A DNA stretch of 64,000 nucleotides, taken from assembly GCA_963643225.1 (NCBI GenBank), contig CAVIIX010000004.1:1-64000 (forward strand), in the 5' to 3' direction. Source of the DNA: UBA1258 sp963643225 (lineage in GTDB: Bacteria > Bacillota > Clostridia > Lachnospirales > Lachnospiraceae). Numbering within the stretch: position 1 is the stretch's first letter; every line of letters starts with the position of its first letter. Shown here piece by piece: positions 34,082-43,656 of the stretch. The position numbers and the translations under genes are program-made. Below the pieces are notes generated by a model. That model did no database searches. It saw nothing but the letters and a program-made list of their open reading frames with translations, and was not told the origin of the DNA.

Positions 34082-35734
34082 TTAAAAATATTCGTTAATT
34101 ATCTGAATCAGGCCGTCGTGGTTATTGTCGAAATCCGTCACAATATCCGCTGCGGCTTTTACAGCTTCTGCGGCATTTAAAACAGCAATTTTGGTGCCTG
34201 CGGCTTTTAGCATTGGAATATCATTATTTTCATCGCCTGCTGCAAAAGAACGGCATTTTGGAACTGATAAATAATCACAGAGCCAGGTAAGAGCAGCACC
34301 CTTGCTGCAGCCCTTAGGCAGCACTTCTAAATAATTGTCATTACTGAAAAAGCAGTCGACGTCTTTGGAAAGCTCTGCTTCAATTTTTTCTTTTACTCTT
34401 TCAAGCTTTGCTTTATCGCTTAAATGAATAATCTGTATTTTGTAAGACCCTTGTGTTAAATAGGCCGAGATGTCGCTAACCTTAATAAAGGGCATTTTGA
34501 TGCGGGATCTGTAAAATTTTAATTCCTCGTCATCCTCGTATCCAACAATTTCTGTGGCAGTGTAGCTATGAATATGAACCTTTAACTCCTTACAGATATT
34601 TTCTGCCTTTTTAATTGCTTGAGAAGAGAGCATTAATTCAAAAACGGATTGTTCCTTATCGCAGTCATAAATAAGACCGCCGTTATTGGTAATTAAATAC
34701 ATATTAGGAAAATTAAGTCCTAAATTAACTTTTCTTTCCAAAACGCTTGGAAGAGGTCTGCCGGTTGTAAGTACTAAGTGATGCCCCTTTGAAACCATTG
34801 ATACAAGCGCATTTTTCATGTTTTCGCTTATGGTACAGTCCTTTAATAATAAGGTGCCGTCCATGTCTGTAAAGAGGAAATTACCCTTTGACTTCTCAAT
34901 ATTTTCAAGGATTTCATCGGGTACATTTAATTTTCCGCGGCCTACGGCCAAATCGATTCCGTCTTTATTTTTACCGTGAAAATCTGAACCGCCCGATAAT
35001 AACAGGTGATATTTTGAGGCTAAGGCACGAATCTGGCGCTCCTCAGAAGGCTCGTAGGTAGAATAGATTGCTTCAATTCCCATAAGCCCTGCAGCCTTTA
35101 AACGTTTAACGAGAGCATCTAATTTTTCTTTTGCCAGATGACATAAAATTGGATGGGCAAAAACAGGTATACCACCTGCCCTTAAGATTAAATCTATTGC
35201 CTTTTCGGGGGTTACAAATTTTCTTGGGATATAGTAGGGAGCATGGTCCCCTATGAAGCGGTCAAAGGCTTCATTACGGTGCTTTACAAGACCGATTTTT
35301 ACCATGTAATTGGCAATATGGGCACGGGTAATGGTGGAATTAGGATTTTCCTTTACTAAAGCTTCATAAGAAATGTCGATACCGTTTTTTTGAAATTTTT
35401 CACACATTTCAAGATTTCGGTCATTACGGGACTTTATGAAATCCTGCATGTATTCTTTAAAGGCATCGCATTTATAATCAACAAATAAACCGACTATGTG
35501 GACATCTCTGCCTTCATACTCGGTTGAAAATTCTATGCCGGGGATTATACGCGGAGAGAGAATTCCCTTTGCACGTAAAGAATCAGCATAACTTATAGCC
35601 TCGTCCAAACCGGCTACTGTGTCGTGGTCGGTAAGGGCGAAGGCTGTTAAATTTTTAGTAATTGCGTAGTCTACAAGCTCTGTGGGAGTAAAGGATCCGT
35701 CAGAGCTGGTAGAATGTACATGGAGATCTACCAT
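34082..35734 (-). CDS. PHP-domain phosphoesterase fused to a Cof-type HAD phosphatase
   Basis: 550-residue fusion. Residues 1-275 are a PHP domain (VDLHVHSTSSDGSFTP, FALTDHDTV, GIEFSTEYEGRDVHIVG, later LSGGSDFHGKN), metal-dependent like the YciV/RNase AM phosphoesterases. Residues about 285-550 are a Cof/HAD-IIB phosphatase: FTDMDGTLL nucleophile motif, LTTGRP, and FAAGDENNDIPMLKAAG as motif IV. Both active sites look intact. ATG 35734 is chosen because GAGGA lies six bases upstream; an ATG 15 bases earlier overlaps the upstream stop. It is transcribed after the ABC-F gene. Substrates are unknown; a two-step dephosphorylation of one nucleotide or sugar phosphate is an attractive inference. 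Confidence 0.82.
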   Translation of the reverse strand: MVDLHVHSTSSDGSFTPTELVDYAITKNLTAFALTDHDTVAGLDEAISYADSLRAKGILSPRIIPGIEFSTEYEGRDVHIVGLFVDYKCDAFKEYMQDFIKSRNDRNLEMCEKFQKNGIDISYEALVKENPNSTITRAHIANYMVKIGLVKHRNEAFDRFIGDHAPYYIPRKFVTPEKAIDLILRAGGIPVFAHPILCHLAKEKLDALVKRLKAAGLMGIEAIYSTYEPSEERQIRALASKYHLLLSGGSDFHGKNKDGIDLAVGRGKLNVPDEILENIEKSKGNFLFTDMDGTLLLKDCTISENMKNALVSMVSKGHHLVLTTGRPLPSVLERKVNLGLNFPNMYLITNNGGLIYDCDKEQSVFELMLSSQAIKKAENICKELKVHIHSYTATEIVGYEDDEELKFYRSRIKMPFIKVSDISAYLTQGSYKIQIIHLSDKAKLERVKEKIEAELSKDVDCFFSNDNYLEVLPKGCSKGAALTWLCDYLSVPKCRSFAAGDENNDIPMLKAAGTKIAVLNAAEAVKAAADIVTDFDNNHDGLIQIINEYF

Positions 35735-35735
35735 T

Positions 35736-37373
35736 TTATTCCTCGTCATCCTCGCGGTTAGCTACAAATACGGTTCTCTTTCTTGCCATTTCATCGCTTG
35801 CAAGATATTCATCGTAGGTAGTTACCTTATCGATGATTGTACCGTTAGGTAAAAATTCAATAATTCTGTTGGCAGTGGTCTCAACCACCTGATGGTCACG
35901 GCAGGCAAAAAGCTCTACGCCCGGGAATTTAATCATACCGTTGTTTAAGGCGGTGATGGATTCCATGTCAAGGTGGTTGGTGGGCTCGTCAAAGATTAAG
36001 CAGTTAGCCCCTGAAATCATCATCTTTGAAAGCAGGCATCTTACCTTTTCGCCTCCTGATAACACCTTAACCTTTTTGACACCGTCTTCACCTGCAAAAA
36101 GCATACGGCCCAAAAAGCCTCTTACGTAGGTTACGTCCTTAATGGGAGAGTAGCCTGTGAGCCATTCTGTGATGGTGTAGTCGTTGTTGAATTCGTTGCC
36201 AGGATCCTTTGGAAAGTATGCCAAAGAAGTGGTAACGCCCCACTTATAGGTGCCGGCATCAGGCTCCATTTCGCCTGCTAAAATCTTAAAGAGGGTAGTC
36301 TTTGCAAGCTCGTTTGAACCTACAAAGGCAACCTTATCCTCATGTCCTAAAATAAAGGTAACGTTATCAAGTACCTTTTCTCCGTTAATGGTCTTTGTTA
36401 AGCCTTCAACGGCAAGTACCTCGTTGCCGATTTCTCGCTCGGGTCTGAAATCAATGTAAGGATATTTACGGCTTGAAGGCTTTAAGGTATCAAGCTCAAT
36501 CTTTTCTAGGGCCCGCTTACGGGAAGTAGCCTGCTTTGATTTGGAAGCGTTAGCCGAAAAGCGTGAAATAAATTCCTGTAATTCCTTGATTTTTTCTTCC
36601 TTCTTTTTGTTGGCTTCCTTCATCTGCTTAATCATAAGCTGTGAGGATTCATACCAGAAGTCGTAGTTACCTGCGTAAAGCTGAATCTTACCGTAGTCGA
36701 TATCAGCGGTGTGGGTGCAGACCTTATTTAAGAAATATCTGTCATGGGATACTACAATAACAGTGTTTTCAAAATCAATTAAGAAATCTTCAAGCCATGC
36801 AATGGCGTCCAAATCCAAGTGGTTGGTAGGCTCGTCCAAAAGAAGAATATCAGGGTTACCAAACAGTGCCTTTGCAAGTAACACCTTAACCTTTTGGTTA
36901 CCGTCTAAATCCCCCACCAATGAATAGTGAAGCTCTGTCTCGATACCAAGGCCGTTTAAAAGCATTGCTGCATTGGATTCTGCTTCCCAGCCGTCAAGCT
37001 CTGCAAATTCGGCCTCCAGTTCAGAGGCACGAAGGCCGTCTTCATCAGAAAAATCTTCTTTTGCATAAATTGCATCCTTTTCCTTCATGATTTCGTAAAG
37101 GCGAAGGTTGCCCATTATAACGGTGTCAAGAACCGGATAAGCATCGTATTTGAAGTGGTCCTGTTCAAGTACGGATAAACGCTGGCCGGGGGTGATGGTG
37201 ATATCCCCGTTTGTGGTGTCGAGCTGGCCTGATAAAAGCTTTAAAAACGTTGACTTTCCGGCGCCGTTTGCACCGATAAGACCGTAACAGTTTCCCTCTG
37301 TGAATTTAATATTTACATCCTCAAAGAGCGCTTTTTTGCCCACTCTGAAGGTTACGTTATTTGCTGCAATCAT
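35736..37373 (-). CDS. ABC-F family ATPase (ribosome-associated type)
   Basis: 545-residue soluble protein with two ABC cassettes and no membrane segment. Cassette 1 has Walker A GANGAGKST and Walker B DILLLDEPTNHLD; cassette 2 has a degenerate Walker A (VGSNELAKTT, where Gly-Lys is replaced by Ala-Lys) and CLIFDEPTNHLD. The linker between them is charged and helical (KKKEEKIKELQEFISRFSANA), as in ABC-F translation factors of the YdiF/Uup/EttA group; closest in feel to YbiT. The long upstream extension is discarded because MIAANNVTFRVGKKAL is the normal family start. It is divergent from the mannan locus. Confidence 0.9.
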   Translation of the reverse strand: MIAANNVTFRVGKKALFEDVNIKFTEGNCYGLIGANGAGKSTFLKLLSGQLDTTNGDITITPGQRLSVLEQDHFKYDAYPVLDTVIMGNLRLYEIMKEKDAIYAKEDFSDEDGLRASELEAEFAELDGWEAESNAAMLLNGLGIETELHYSLVGDLDGNQKVKVLLAKALFGNPDILLLDEPTNHLDLDAIAWLEDFLIDFENTVIVVSHDRYFLNKVCTHTADIDYGKIQLYAGNYDFWYESSQLMIKQMKEANKKKEEKIKELQEFISRFSANASKSKQATSRKRALEKIELDTLKPSSRKYPYIDFRPEREIGNEVLAVEGLTKTINGEKVLDNVTFILGHEDKVAFVGSNELAKTTLFKILAGEMEPDAGTYKWGVTTSLAYFPKDPGNEFNNDYTITEWLTGYSPIKDVTYVRGFLGRMLFAGEDGVKKVKVLSGGEKVRCLLSKMMISGANCLIFDEPTNHLDMESITALNNGMIKFPGVELFACRDHQVVETTANRIIEFLPNGTIIDKVTTYDEYLASDEMARKRTVFVANREDDEE

Positions 37374-37464
37374 GTTAAAACCTTTCTTATATTTTAATGC
37401 AAATTTACAATCAACCTTTTCTATTGTACATAAAAATAGTATTTTTGCAAGCACAGAGGAGGTT

Positions 37465-37503
37465 TTGCTTGAATGTTTAAAAACGCTGTGATAATGTGGC
37501 GTT
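37465..37503 (+). promoter_or_regulatory. Promoter and candidate LacI-type operator of the mannan locus
   Basis: An extended -10 box TGTGATAAT (37487-37495) lies 37 bases before the first mannan gene; possible -35 boxes are TTGCTT (37465-37470, spacing 19) or TTGAAT (37469-37474, spacing 15), neither ideal. An inverted repeat AACGC (37482-37486) / GCGTT (37499-37503) brackets the -10 box and could bind a LacI-family repressor. Confidence 0.45.
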
Positions 37504-37532
37504 AAGTATCTAAATAGTCGGAGGATTACAAA

Positions 37533-38669
37533 ATGCTTAACAAAATTGAAATCAACAGAAACGCAAATATAAAGGTGCATGGAAGAACGGTGAAGGGAGC
37601 AAATCCGTTACCACTTTTCTGGAATCATTCGGGAGTGGAGGTAAACTGCGACGGATCGGAATTGTGGATTGATCTTGAAGTGGATCACGGCTTTCACGAG
37701 CCCTGGATTGCAATAGAAATAAATGACGCTCTTATGTCAAGACGTATGCTTTTAAAAGAGGATAAATCGGTATGTTTATTTAGAAGCATGACAAAGGGGG
37801 TCATTAAAAATGTTAAATTTTACAGAGAATTACAGGCAATGCATGAGGATGATGACTGCCATGTGCTGGTAAAGGGCTTTAGAACCGACGGAGAATTTTA
37901 TCCTGTTGAGGATAAGCCCTTTAAGCTTGAATTTATCGGAGATTCAGTTACTTCAGGGGAAGGCACCTACGGGGCCACAAGGGACACTGACTGGCTTGCC
38001 ATGTACATGTCTTCAAGCCGCCATTATGCCCACATTATCGAAAAGTCCTTAAATGCAGATATAAGAATTATTTCGCAGGGGGGCTGGGGAGTAGTATCAG
38101 GCTGGGATAACGACATTCGCCACAGAATTCCAGATATTTACGAGCCTATTTGCGGTCTTGCATATGGTAAAACCAACAAACAGCTTGGAGCGATGGGAAA
38201 GAGTGATTACGAGGAATGGTGTCCAGATGCCATTATCATAAACCTTGGCACCAACGACAATTCTTCCTTTAATACGGAACCCTTTGACGTACCGGGGGTA
38301 GGAATGTGCAAAAACCGCCGAAACGAAGACGGAAGCTTTAATAAGGACGACATTGAGGTGTTCATAAAGGGCGTCACCGACTTTTTAATAAAAGTAAGAT
38401 GCCTTAATCCAAAAAGCCACATCGTGTGGGCATACGGCATTTTAGGTAACGAAATGAAGCCCTATATTATCGAGGGCATTAACAGATTTAAGAAAGAAAC
38501 CGGCGATAAAAACGCAGCTTTTCTTGATATTCCAAACACAAATGAAGTTACCGTCGGAGCTCACCTGCATCCTGGCTACCTTGCACACATCGAGGCCGCA
38601 AGGGTAATCGGAAATTATCTGGCTTCGGTTTTGCACACAGAATACAAGGAGCCTCAGGGAAACCTTTAG
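37533..38669 (+). CDS. CE2-like acetyl esterase (SGNH hydrolase)
   Basis: 378-residue two-domain esterase without a signal peptide, so cytoplasmic. Residues 1-125 form a beta-sandwich and residues 130-378 an SGNH/GDSL hydrolase: nucleophile S138 in FIGDSVTSGEG, IINLGTNDNSS in the middle, and the C-terminal H346 in GAHLHPG. This is the layout of carbohydrate esterase family 2, one member of which removes acetyl groups from mannooligosaccharides in gut Lachnospiraceae (established for Roseburia). GGAGG lies ten bases before the ATG. It is the first gene of the mannan operon, nine bases before the GH2 gene. Confidence 0.82.
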   Translation: MLNKIEINRNANIKVHGRTVKGANPLPLFWNHSGVEVNCDGSELWIDLEVDHGFHEPWIAIEINDALMSRRMLLKEDKSVCLFRSMTKGVIKNVKFYRELQAMHEDDDCHVLVKGFRTDGEFYPVEDKPFKLEFIGDSVTSGEGTYGATRDTDWLAMYMSSSRHYAHIIEKSLNADIRIISQGGWGVVSGWDNDIRHRIPDIYEPICGLAYGKTNKQLGAMGKSDYEEWCPDAIIINLGTNDNSSFNTEPFDVPGVGMCKNRRNEDGSFNKDDIEVFIKGVTDFLIKVRCLNPKSHIVWAYGILGNEMKPYIIEGINRFKKETGDKNAAFLDIPNTNEVTVGAHLHPGYLAHIEAARVIGNYLASVLHTEYKEPQGNL

Positions 38670-38678
38670 GAGGAAGCC

Positions 38679-41180
38679 ATGAATAAGTTTTTTGACATAG
38701 TAGATTTAAACGGTGCCTGGACCTTTTATGAGGCGTCGGCAAAAGAAAAAGAATACGAGGTAACGGTACCTGGTTCCGTACTGTCTTGCCTTTTAGACAA
38801 CAATTTAATTGAAGACCCCTTTAAGGGCATGAATGAATATTCTGTAAGAGAAAAGCTTCGCGCTGACTATACCTTCAAAAGAAAATTTATATTTGACAAG
38901 GACTTAAAATTAGACTGGAACCTTACAATGGAAGGCCTTGACACTGTTGCAGATATTTATATCAACAATAAAAAAGTCATACGCACGGAAAACATGCACA
39001 GGGTGTATTCGGTTAACATAAATAAATTTTTAATCCAGGGCGAAAACGAAATAAGAGTGGAATTTAAATCACCCATTACCTACATAGAAGCGCACGTTCC
39101 AAAAAAGAACAAGGAAATTCATTACAGGGCCTGTGGCGCCATGAAGGGAAACCAGTATATCCGCAAGGCTCATTCAATGTTTGGCTGGGACTGGGGGCCC
39201 CAGCTTCCGGACATGGGCATCTTTAGAAATATTTATTTAAAGGGCTATGAAGGGGTTTCCTTAGACTATATAAAGGTAATGCAGGAGCATACTGAAAATG
39301 CGGTTTACATAACTGTAAAGGGTGATGCTTCTACAGCAAAAGAAAAATCCCTTAAAGTAGGGTATGGTACTAACAATTCAAAATACGGTCTTTTGATTTC
39401 AGTATATGACCCTGAAGGCAATGAGATAGTTTCAGAAGAGGCTTCTGATATTAAAATTAAAATTGAAAAGCCAAAGCTTTGGTGGGTAAACAGACTTGGA
39501 GCCCAGCCCTTATACACTGTTAAGGCAAGGCTTATTAATTTTAAAAATCCTGATTTTAAGGGTAACGAAATAACAGAAAAAATTGGCCTGCGTGAATTTT
39601 TGGTATCAAGAGAAAAGGATGAATGGGGCGAAGAATTTGCCTTTATGATAAACGGCGTTAAATTCTTTTCAAAGGGTGCTGATTACATCCCCGAAGACTG
39701 TATTTATTCACGCATCACAAAGGAAAGAATCAAATATTTAATCGATTCCTGCAAGGAAGCAGGCTTTAATACCCTAAGAGTCTGGGGCGGAGGATATTAC
39801 CCAGGGGATGATTTTTATTCACTCTGCGATGAAGCGGGCATTATTGTGTGGCAGGATTTTGCCTATGCCTGCAACGTCTATGAGCTTACAAAGGAATTTA
39901 AAGAAAATATAGAAAAAGAAGCGATTGACAACGTAAGACGCCTTCGCAATCACGCGTCCTTAGGCTTATGGTGCGGCAACAACGAAATGGAATCTGCCTG
40001 GGATCACTGGGGCGGCTTTTGCGACCATTCAAAGGCTTTACGTAATGACTATCTTCAGATGTTTGAAGAAATGCTTCCTAAAATTGTTGAAAAGGAAGAC
40101 GGAAATCATTTTTACTGGCCGAGCTCTCCCTCGTCAACAGGCGGCTTTAACCGCCCGGATGCCGATGAAATCGGAGACAGACATTACTGGGACGTGTGGC
40201 ACGGTGAAAAGCCCTTTACGGATTATGAAAATTATTATTTCAGATTCTGTTCTGAATTCGGATTTCAGTCTTTCCCTGAAATGGCAACGATTAAGACCTT
40301 TGCAAAAGAAGGGGATTTTAACATTTTCAGCCCTGTAATGGAATCTCATCAGAAAAACGACAATGCCAACGCAAAAATCCTTCACTACATTTCAGAGAAT
40401 TTCCTTTACCCAAAGGACTTTGAAAGCCTTTTATATATAAGCCAGGTGCTTCAGGGAATGGCGGTAAAATACGGGGTTGAACACTGGCGCAGAAGCCGGG
40501 GCCGCTGTATGGGTTCTCTTTACTGGCAGCTAAACGACAACTGGCCGGTAGCAAGCTGGTCCTCCATAGACTATTACGGCAGGTGGAAGGCACTTCACTA
40601 TATGGCAAAGGACTTCTATTCTGACATTTTAGGCTCCCTGAAACGAGACGGATTTGTTTTTACACCCTATGTACAAAACGAAACCCTGAAGGAAGCAGAA
40701 TCCGATGTAAAGATTTTTGTAAAGACCATGGACAATGAAGTGGTATTTGCAAGCGGGCAGACTCTTAAATGTGCGGGCATGAGCGTATGCAAGGGCGAGG
40801 AAGTTGACATAACAAGTGCCGTTAGGCACCGAGAAAATGCCACCTATATCGAAGCGGTATTTACCAATTCAGACGGCACAGTTATTAAACAAATCGACCC
40901 CATGCTTAAATATAAGCAGATGAATTTGCCAAAAGCCGTAGTTAACATAACTTTAGAGCAAACTGATCCTTTTCACATTAAGGCTATATTAAATTCAAAC
41001 AAATTCACGGCCTTTACAGCCTTAATGTGTGAAGATAAAAACCTAATCTGGGACAAAAATTATTTCTTCATAACGGGAAAGGAAAACGTCGAAATAACCG
41101 GACGACTTGCGGATGGAAAAGAAATAGCAGTGCTCCCTGAGGTAAGGGTTATGACACTTGATAAGAGCTATACTAAATAA
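38679..41180 (+). CDS. GH2 beta-mannosidase
   Basis: 833-residue intracellular glycoside hydrolase that removes mannose from the non-reducing end of beta-mannooligosaccharides. Order: sugar-binding sandwich with RKAHSMFGWDWGPQLPDMG (typical of beta-mannosidases in GH2), immunoglobulin-like domain, TIM barrel. Acid/base E436 (CGNNEME) and nucleophile E526 (FCSEFGFQSF) are in place, as is WGGGYYPGDDFYSLCDEAG. No signal peptide. AGGAGG precedes the start. It follows the CE2 esterase and precedes GH36, so the three form a side-chain and chain-trimming set. Confidence 0.93.
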   Translation: MNKFFDIVDLNGAWTFYEASAKEKEYEVTVPGSVLSCLLDNNLIEDPFKGMNEYSVREKLRADYTFKRKFIFDKDLKLDWNLTMEGLDTVADIYINNKKVIRTENMHRVYSVNINKFLIQGENEIRVEFKSPITYIEAHVPKKNKEIHYRACGAMKGNQYIRKAHSMFGWDWGPQLPDMGIFRNIYLKGYEGVSLDYIKVMQEHTENAVYITVKGDASTAKEKSLKVGYGTNNSKYGLLISVYDPEGNEIVSEEASDIKIKIEKPKLWWVNRLGAQPLYTVKARLINFKNPDFKGNEITEKIGLREFLVSREKDEWGEEFAFMINGVKFFSKGADYIPEDCIYSRITKERIKYLIDSCKEAGFNTLRVWGGGYYPGDDFYSLCDEAGIIVWQDFAYACNVYELTKEFKENIEKEAIDNVRRLRNHASLGLWCGNNEMESAWDHWGGFCDHSKALRNDYLQMFEEMLPKIVEKEDGNHFYWPSSPSSTGGFNRPDADEIGDRHYWDVWHGEKPFTDYENYYFRFCSEFGFQSFPEMATIKTFAKEGDFNIFSPVMESHQKNDNANAKILHYISENFLYPKDFESLLYISQVLQGMAVKYGVEHWRRSRGRCMGSLYWQLNDNWPVASWSSIDYYGRWKALHYMAKDFYSDILGSLKRDGFVFTPYVQNETLKEAESDVKIFVKTMDNEVVFASGQTLKCAGMSVCKGEEVDITSAVRHRENATYIEAVFTNSDGTVIKQIDPMLKYKQMNLPKAVVNITLEQTDPFHIKAILNSNKFTAFTALMCEDKNLIWDKNYFFITGKENVEITGRLADGKEIAVLPEVRVMTLDKSYTK

Positions 41181-41194
41181 ACTGGAGGATACAA

Positions 41195-43384
41195 ATGATT
41201 ACCTTTGATAAGGAAAAGAAAATATTTAAACTGGACACTCCGAACACTTCCTATGTATTTGGAATAGACGATGAATTCGGATATCTTATCCACTATTATT
41301 ACGGAAGAAAAATTGAGGATAACAATTTACGCTATTTATCACGAATGTATGAAGGAAACCTTTTGCCTTCAGTCAATCAGCGGGAAAAGAATTCGTTTTT
41401 TGACATGGCACCCTTTGAATACCCTACAGGTGGGATTGGGGACTACCGCCATCATGCTCTTGAAATTTTGACGCCTCAGGGTACAAACACCTGCGAGCTA
41501 GGATATGAAGGCCATGAGCTTGTAAAGGGGAAGCCGGCGCTTAAGGGACTTCCCGCTGCATTTGGTAAGGAAACCGACACAGAGACTCTTTACGTTACTT
41601 TAAAGGATAAGGAATTGGGCCTTAAAGTCATTTTAGCCTATTCAGTATTTTCGGATACAGATGCAATCACAAGATCTGTAAAGGTTGTTAACGACGGAAA
41701 CGACTACATATATATAACTAAAGTTATGTCAACCTCCCTGGATGTAGACAACAAGGACTTTAATTTACTTACCCTTCATGGTTCCTGGGCAAGAGAAAGA
41801 AGAATGGAATACCGTAAAATCGCTCACGGCTCCCAGGGTGTATTTTCAACCCGCGGCGAAACAAGCCATCAGGAGCATCCCTTCATAGGACTTACTACCA
41901 AAAATATTTCTCAAACCGAGGGTGAGGTTTATGGCATTAATTTTGTATATTCAGGAAATTTTGAAGGCGTAGCCGATTTAAATCAGTTTGAATCGGTGCG
42001 TGCAATGATGGGTATTAACCCCTACAATTTCAAATGGAAGCTTGAAAAGGGCGATGAATTTCAGGCTCCGGAGGCAGTGATGGTGTATTCCTACACAGGC
42101 CTTGGTGCCATGACCCGTTCATTCCACGAGCTTTACAGAAATCATTTAATCAGAAGCAAATACCTTCACAGGCAGCGCCCGATTTTAATCAACAACTGGG
42201 AGGCTACATATTTTAATTTCAATACTGAAAAGCTTTTATCCATCGCCCGTACGGCAAAGGAAAATGGAATAGAAATGCTTGTAATGGATGATGGATGGTT
42301 TGGCAAAAGAAACGACGACAGCTGCGCTTTGGGTGACTGGAGGGTTAATGAAGAAAAGCTTCAGGGAGGCTTAAAATATCTGGTGGATGAGGTAAACAAA
42401 ATAGGTCTTAAATTCGGTATCTGGATGGAGCCTGAAATGATAAGCCCGGATTCTGATTTATACAGAGCACATCCAGACTGGGCAATTTCTGTACCGGGAA
42501 AGCCTCTTGATTTATCAAGAAACCAGCTTGTTTTGGATATCACAAGAAAAGAAGTCTTTGATTATGTGTGGAGCTGTATTGAAACTACACTTAAGAGTGC
42601 CAATATCCAATATTTAAAGTGGGATATGAACAGACAGCTTTCGGATTTATATTCAAGGGCTTTACCGGCTGACAGACAGGGAGAGCTTTACCACAGATAC
42701 GTGCTTTCGGTTTATGCACTTCAGGAAAAGCTTGTTACAGCCTTCCCTGATTTATTGCTTGAAAACTGCTCTGGCGGCGGGGCGCGTTTCGACCCCGGCA
42801 TGCTTTATTACAGTCCACAGATCTGGACCTCCGACGATGCTGACGCAGTTGAAAGACTTAAAATCCAGGAAGGCACCGCACTTATCTATCCATTATCCTG
42901 TATGGGTGCTCACGTGGCAGACTGCCCCAACCACACAGTAGGACGCACCACTCCCTTTAAGACAAGAGGACATGTGGCACTTGCAGGTACATTCGGGTAC
43001 GAGCTTGATATTACAAAAATTTCAGAGGAGGACAGAAGCATGATTCCCAAACAGGTTGAAATGTACCATAAATACAACGACCTTGTGAGAGAAGGAGATT
43101 ATTACAGACTTGCTTCTTACGGAGAAAACAATTTATACGATGCCTGGATGGTAAAGAGTAAGGATGATAAGGAGATTCTTGTAACATACGTAAATGTAGT
43201 GCGCCTTGCAAATTGTAAATCCCGTAGGCTTTGCTTACAGGGCCTTAATCCAAAGAAAAAATACCAGGATGAGGAAACTAAAATTGTGTACGGTGCCGAT
43301 ACCCTTATGTATGGCGGACTTTTAGTGGACCATATGTGGGGAGACTACCAGTCAAAGCTCATTCATTTAACGGAAGTCTGTTAA
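41195..43384 (+). CDS. GH36 alpha-galactosidase
   Basis: 729-residue intracellular enzyme releasing alpha-1,6-galactose from galactomannan oligomers. The catalytic nucleophile D477 lies in LKWDMNRQ and the acid/base D547 in WTSDDADAVE; LLENCSGGGARFDPG and MDDGWFGKRNDD are standard GH36 motifs. Length agrees with the bacterial tetrameric group. It starts 14 bases after the GH2 gene with GGAGG upstream. It closes the first gene run; a 270-base control region follows. Confidence 0.95.
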   Translation: MITFDKEKKIFKLDTPNTSYVFGIDDEFGYLIHYYYGRKIEDNNLRYLSRMYEGNLLPSVNQREKNSFFDMAPFEYPTGGIGDYRHHALEILTPQGTNTCELGYEGHELVKGKPALKGLPAAFGKETDTETLYVTLKDKELGLKVILAYSVFSDTDAITRSVKVVNDGNDYIYITKVMSTSLDVDNKDFNLLTLHGSWARERRMEYRKIAHGSQGVFSTRGETSHQEHPFIGLTTKNISQTEGEVYGINFVYSGNFEGVADLNQFESVRAMMGINPYNFKWKLEKGDEFQAPEAVMVYSYTGLGAMTRSFHELYRNHLIRSKYLHRQRPILINNWEATYFNFNTEKLLSIARTAKENGIEMLVMDDGWFGKRNDDSCALGDWRVNEEKLQGGLKYLVDEVNKIGLKFGIWMEPEMISPDSDLYRAHPDWAISVPGKPLDLSRNQLVLDITRKEVFDYVWSCIETTLKSANIQYLKWDMNRQLSDLYSRALPADRQGELYHRYVLSVYALQEKLVTAFPDLLLENCSGGGARFDPGMLYYSPQIWTSDDADAVERLKIQEGTALIYPLSCMGAHVADCPNHTVGRTTPFKTRGHVALAGTFGYELDITKISEEDRSMIPKQVEMYHKYNDLVREGDYYRLASYGENNLYDAWMVKSKDDKEILVTYVNVVRLANCKSRRLCLQGLNPKKKYQDEETKIVYGADTLMYGGLLVDHMWGDYQSKLIHLTEVC

Positions 43385-43452
43385 CATAAAATTTTGTAAC
43401 CTTACAAAAATACTTAACAGATGTAAATATAAGTAATTCACCATAAAGGTTT

Positions 43453-43481
43453 TTGTGGCATTTGTACAAATATTGTAATTA
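43453..43481 (+). promoter_or_regulatory. Candidate promoter upstream of the GH26 leader
   Basis: TTGTGG (43453-43458), 17 bp, TAATTA (43476-43481). Transcripts from it would begin just before the hairpin at 43493. Within 43385-43656 nothing else gene-like was seen. Confidence 0.4.
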
Positions 43482-43492
43482 TGCTTGAAAAT

Positions 43493-43544
43493 AACCCCTC
43501 GAATATAGTAACATCTTACTATAAATCGAGGGGTTAATTTTTTT
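43493..43544 (+). terminator. Strong terminator, or attenuator of the GH26 operon
   Basis: 10-bp arms AACCCCTCGA / TCGAGGGGTT, extended inward by TATAGTAA / TTACTATA pairing, then AATTTTTTT. It is 110 bases after GH36 and 113 before the GH26 start, and lies downstream of the candidate promoter at 43453. Confidence 0.85.
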
Positions 43545-43618
43545 CTTTCGGCAATGTGCTTGTTAGTTTGGAAAGTTACAAAGGTCTGAAAAAGGATTAA
43601 ATTACGTAAATTTACGAT

Positions 43619-43639
43619 TTGTTAAGTAACAGCTAACAA
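43619..43639 (+). promoter_or_regulatory. Inverted repeat next to the GH26 start
   Basis: TTGTTA / TAACAA with a nine-base centre, ending 17 bases before ATG 43657. It could be an operator or an RNA stem near the ribosome site; no regulator can be named. Confidence 0.35.
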
Positions 43640-43656
43640 AATATATGAGGCAAAAT

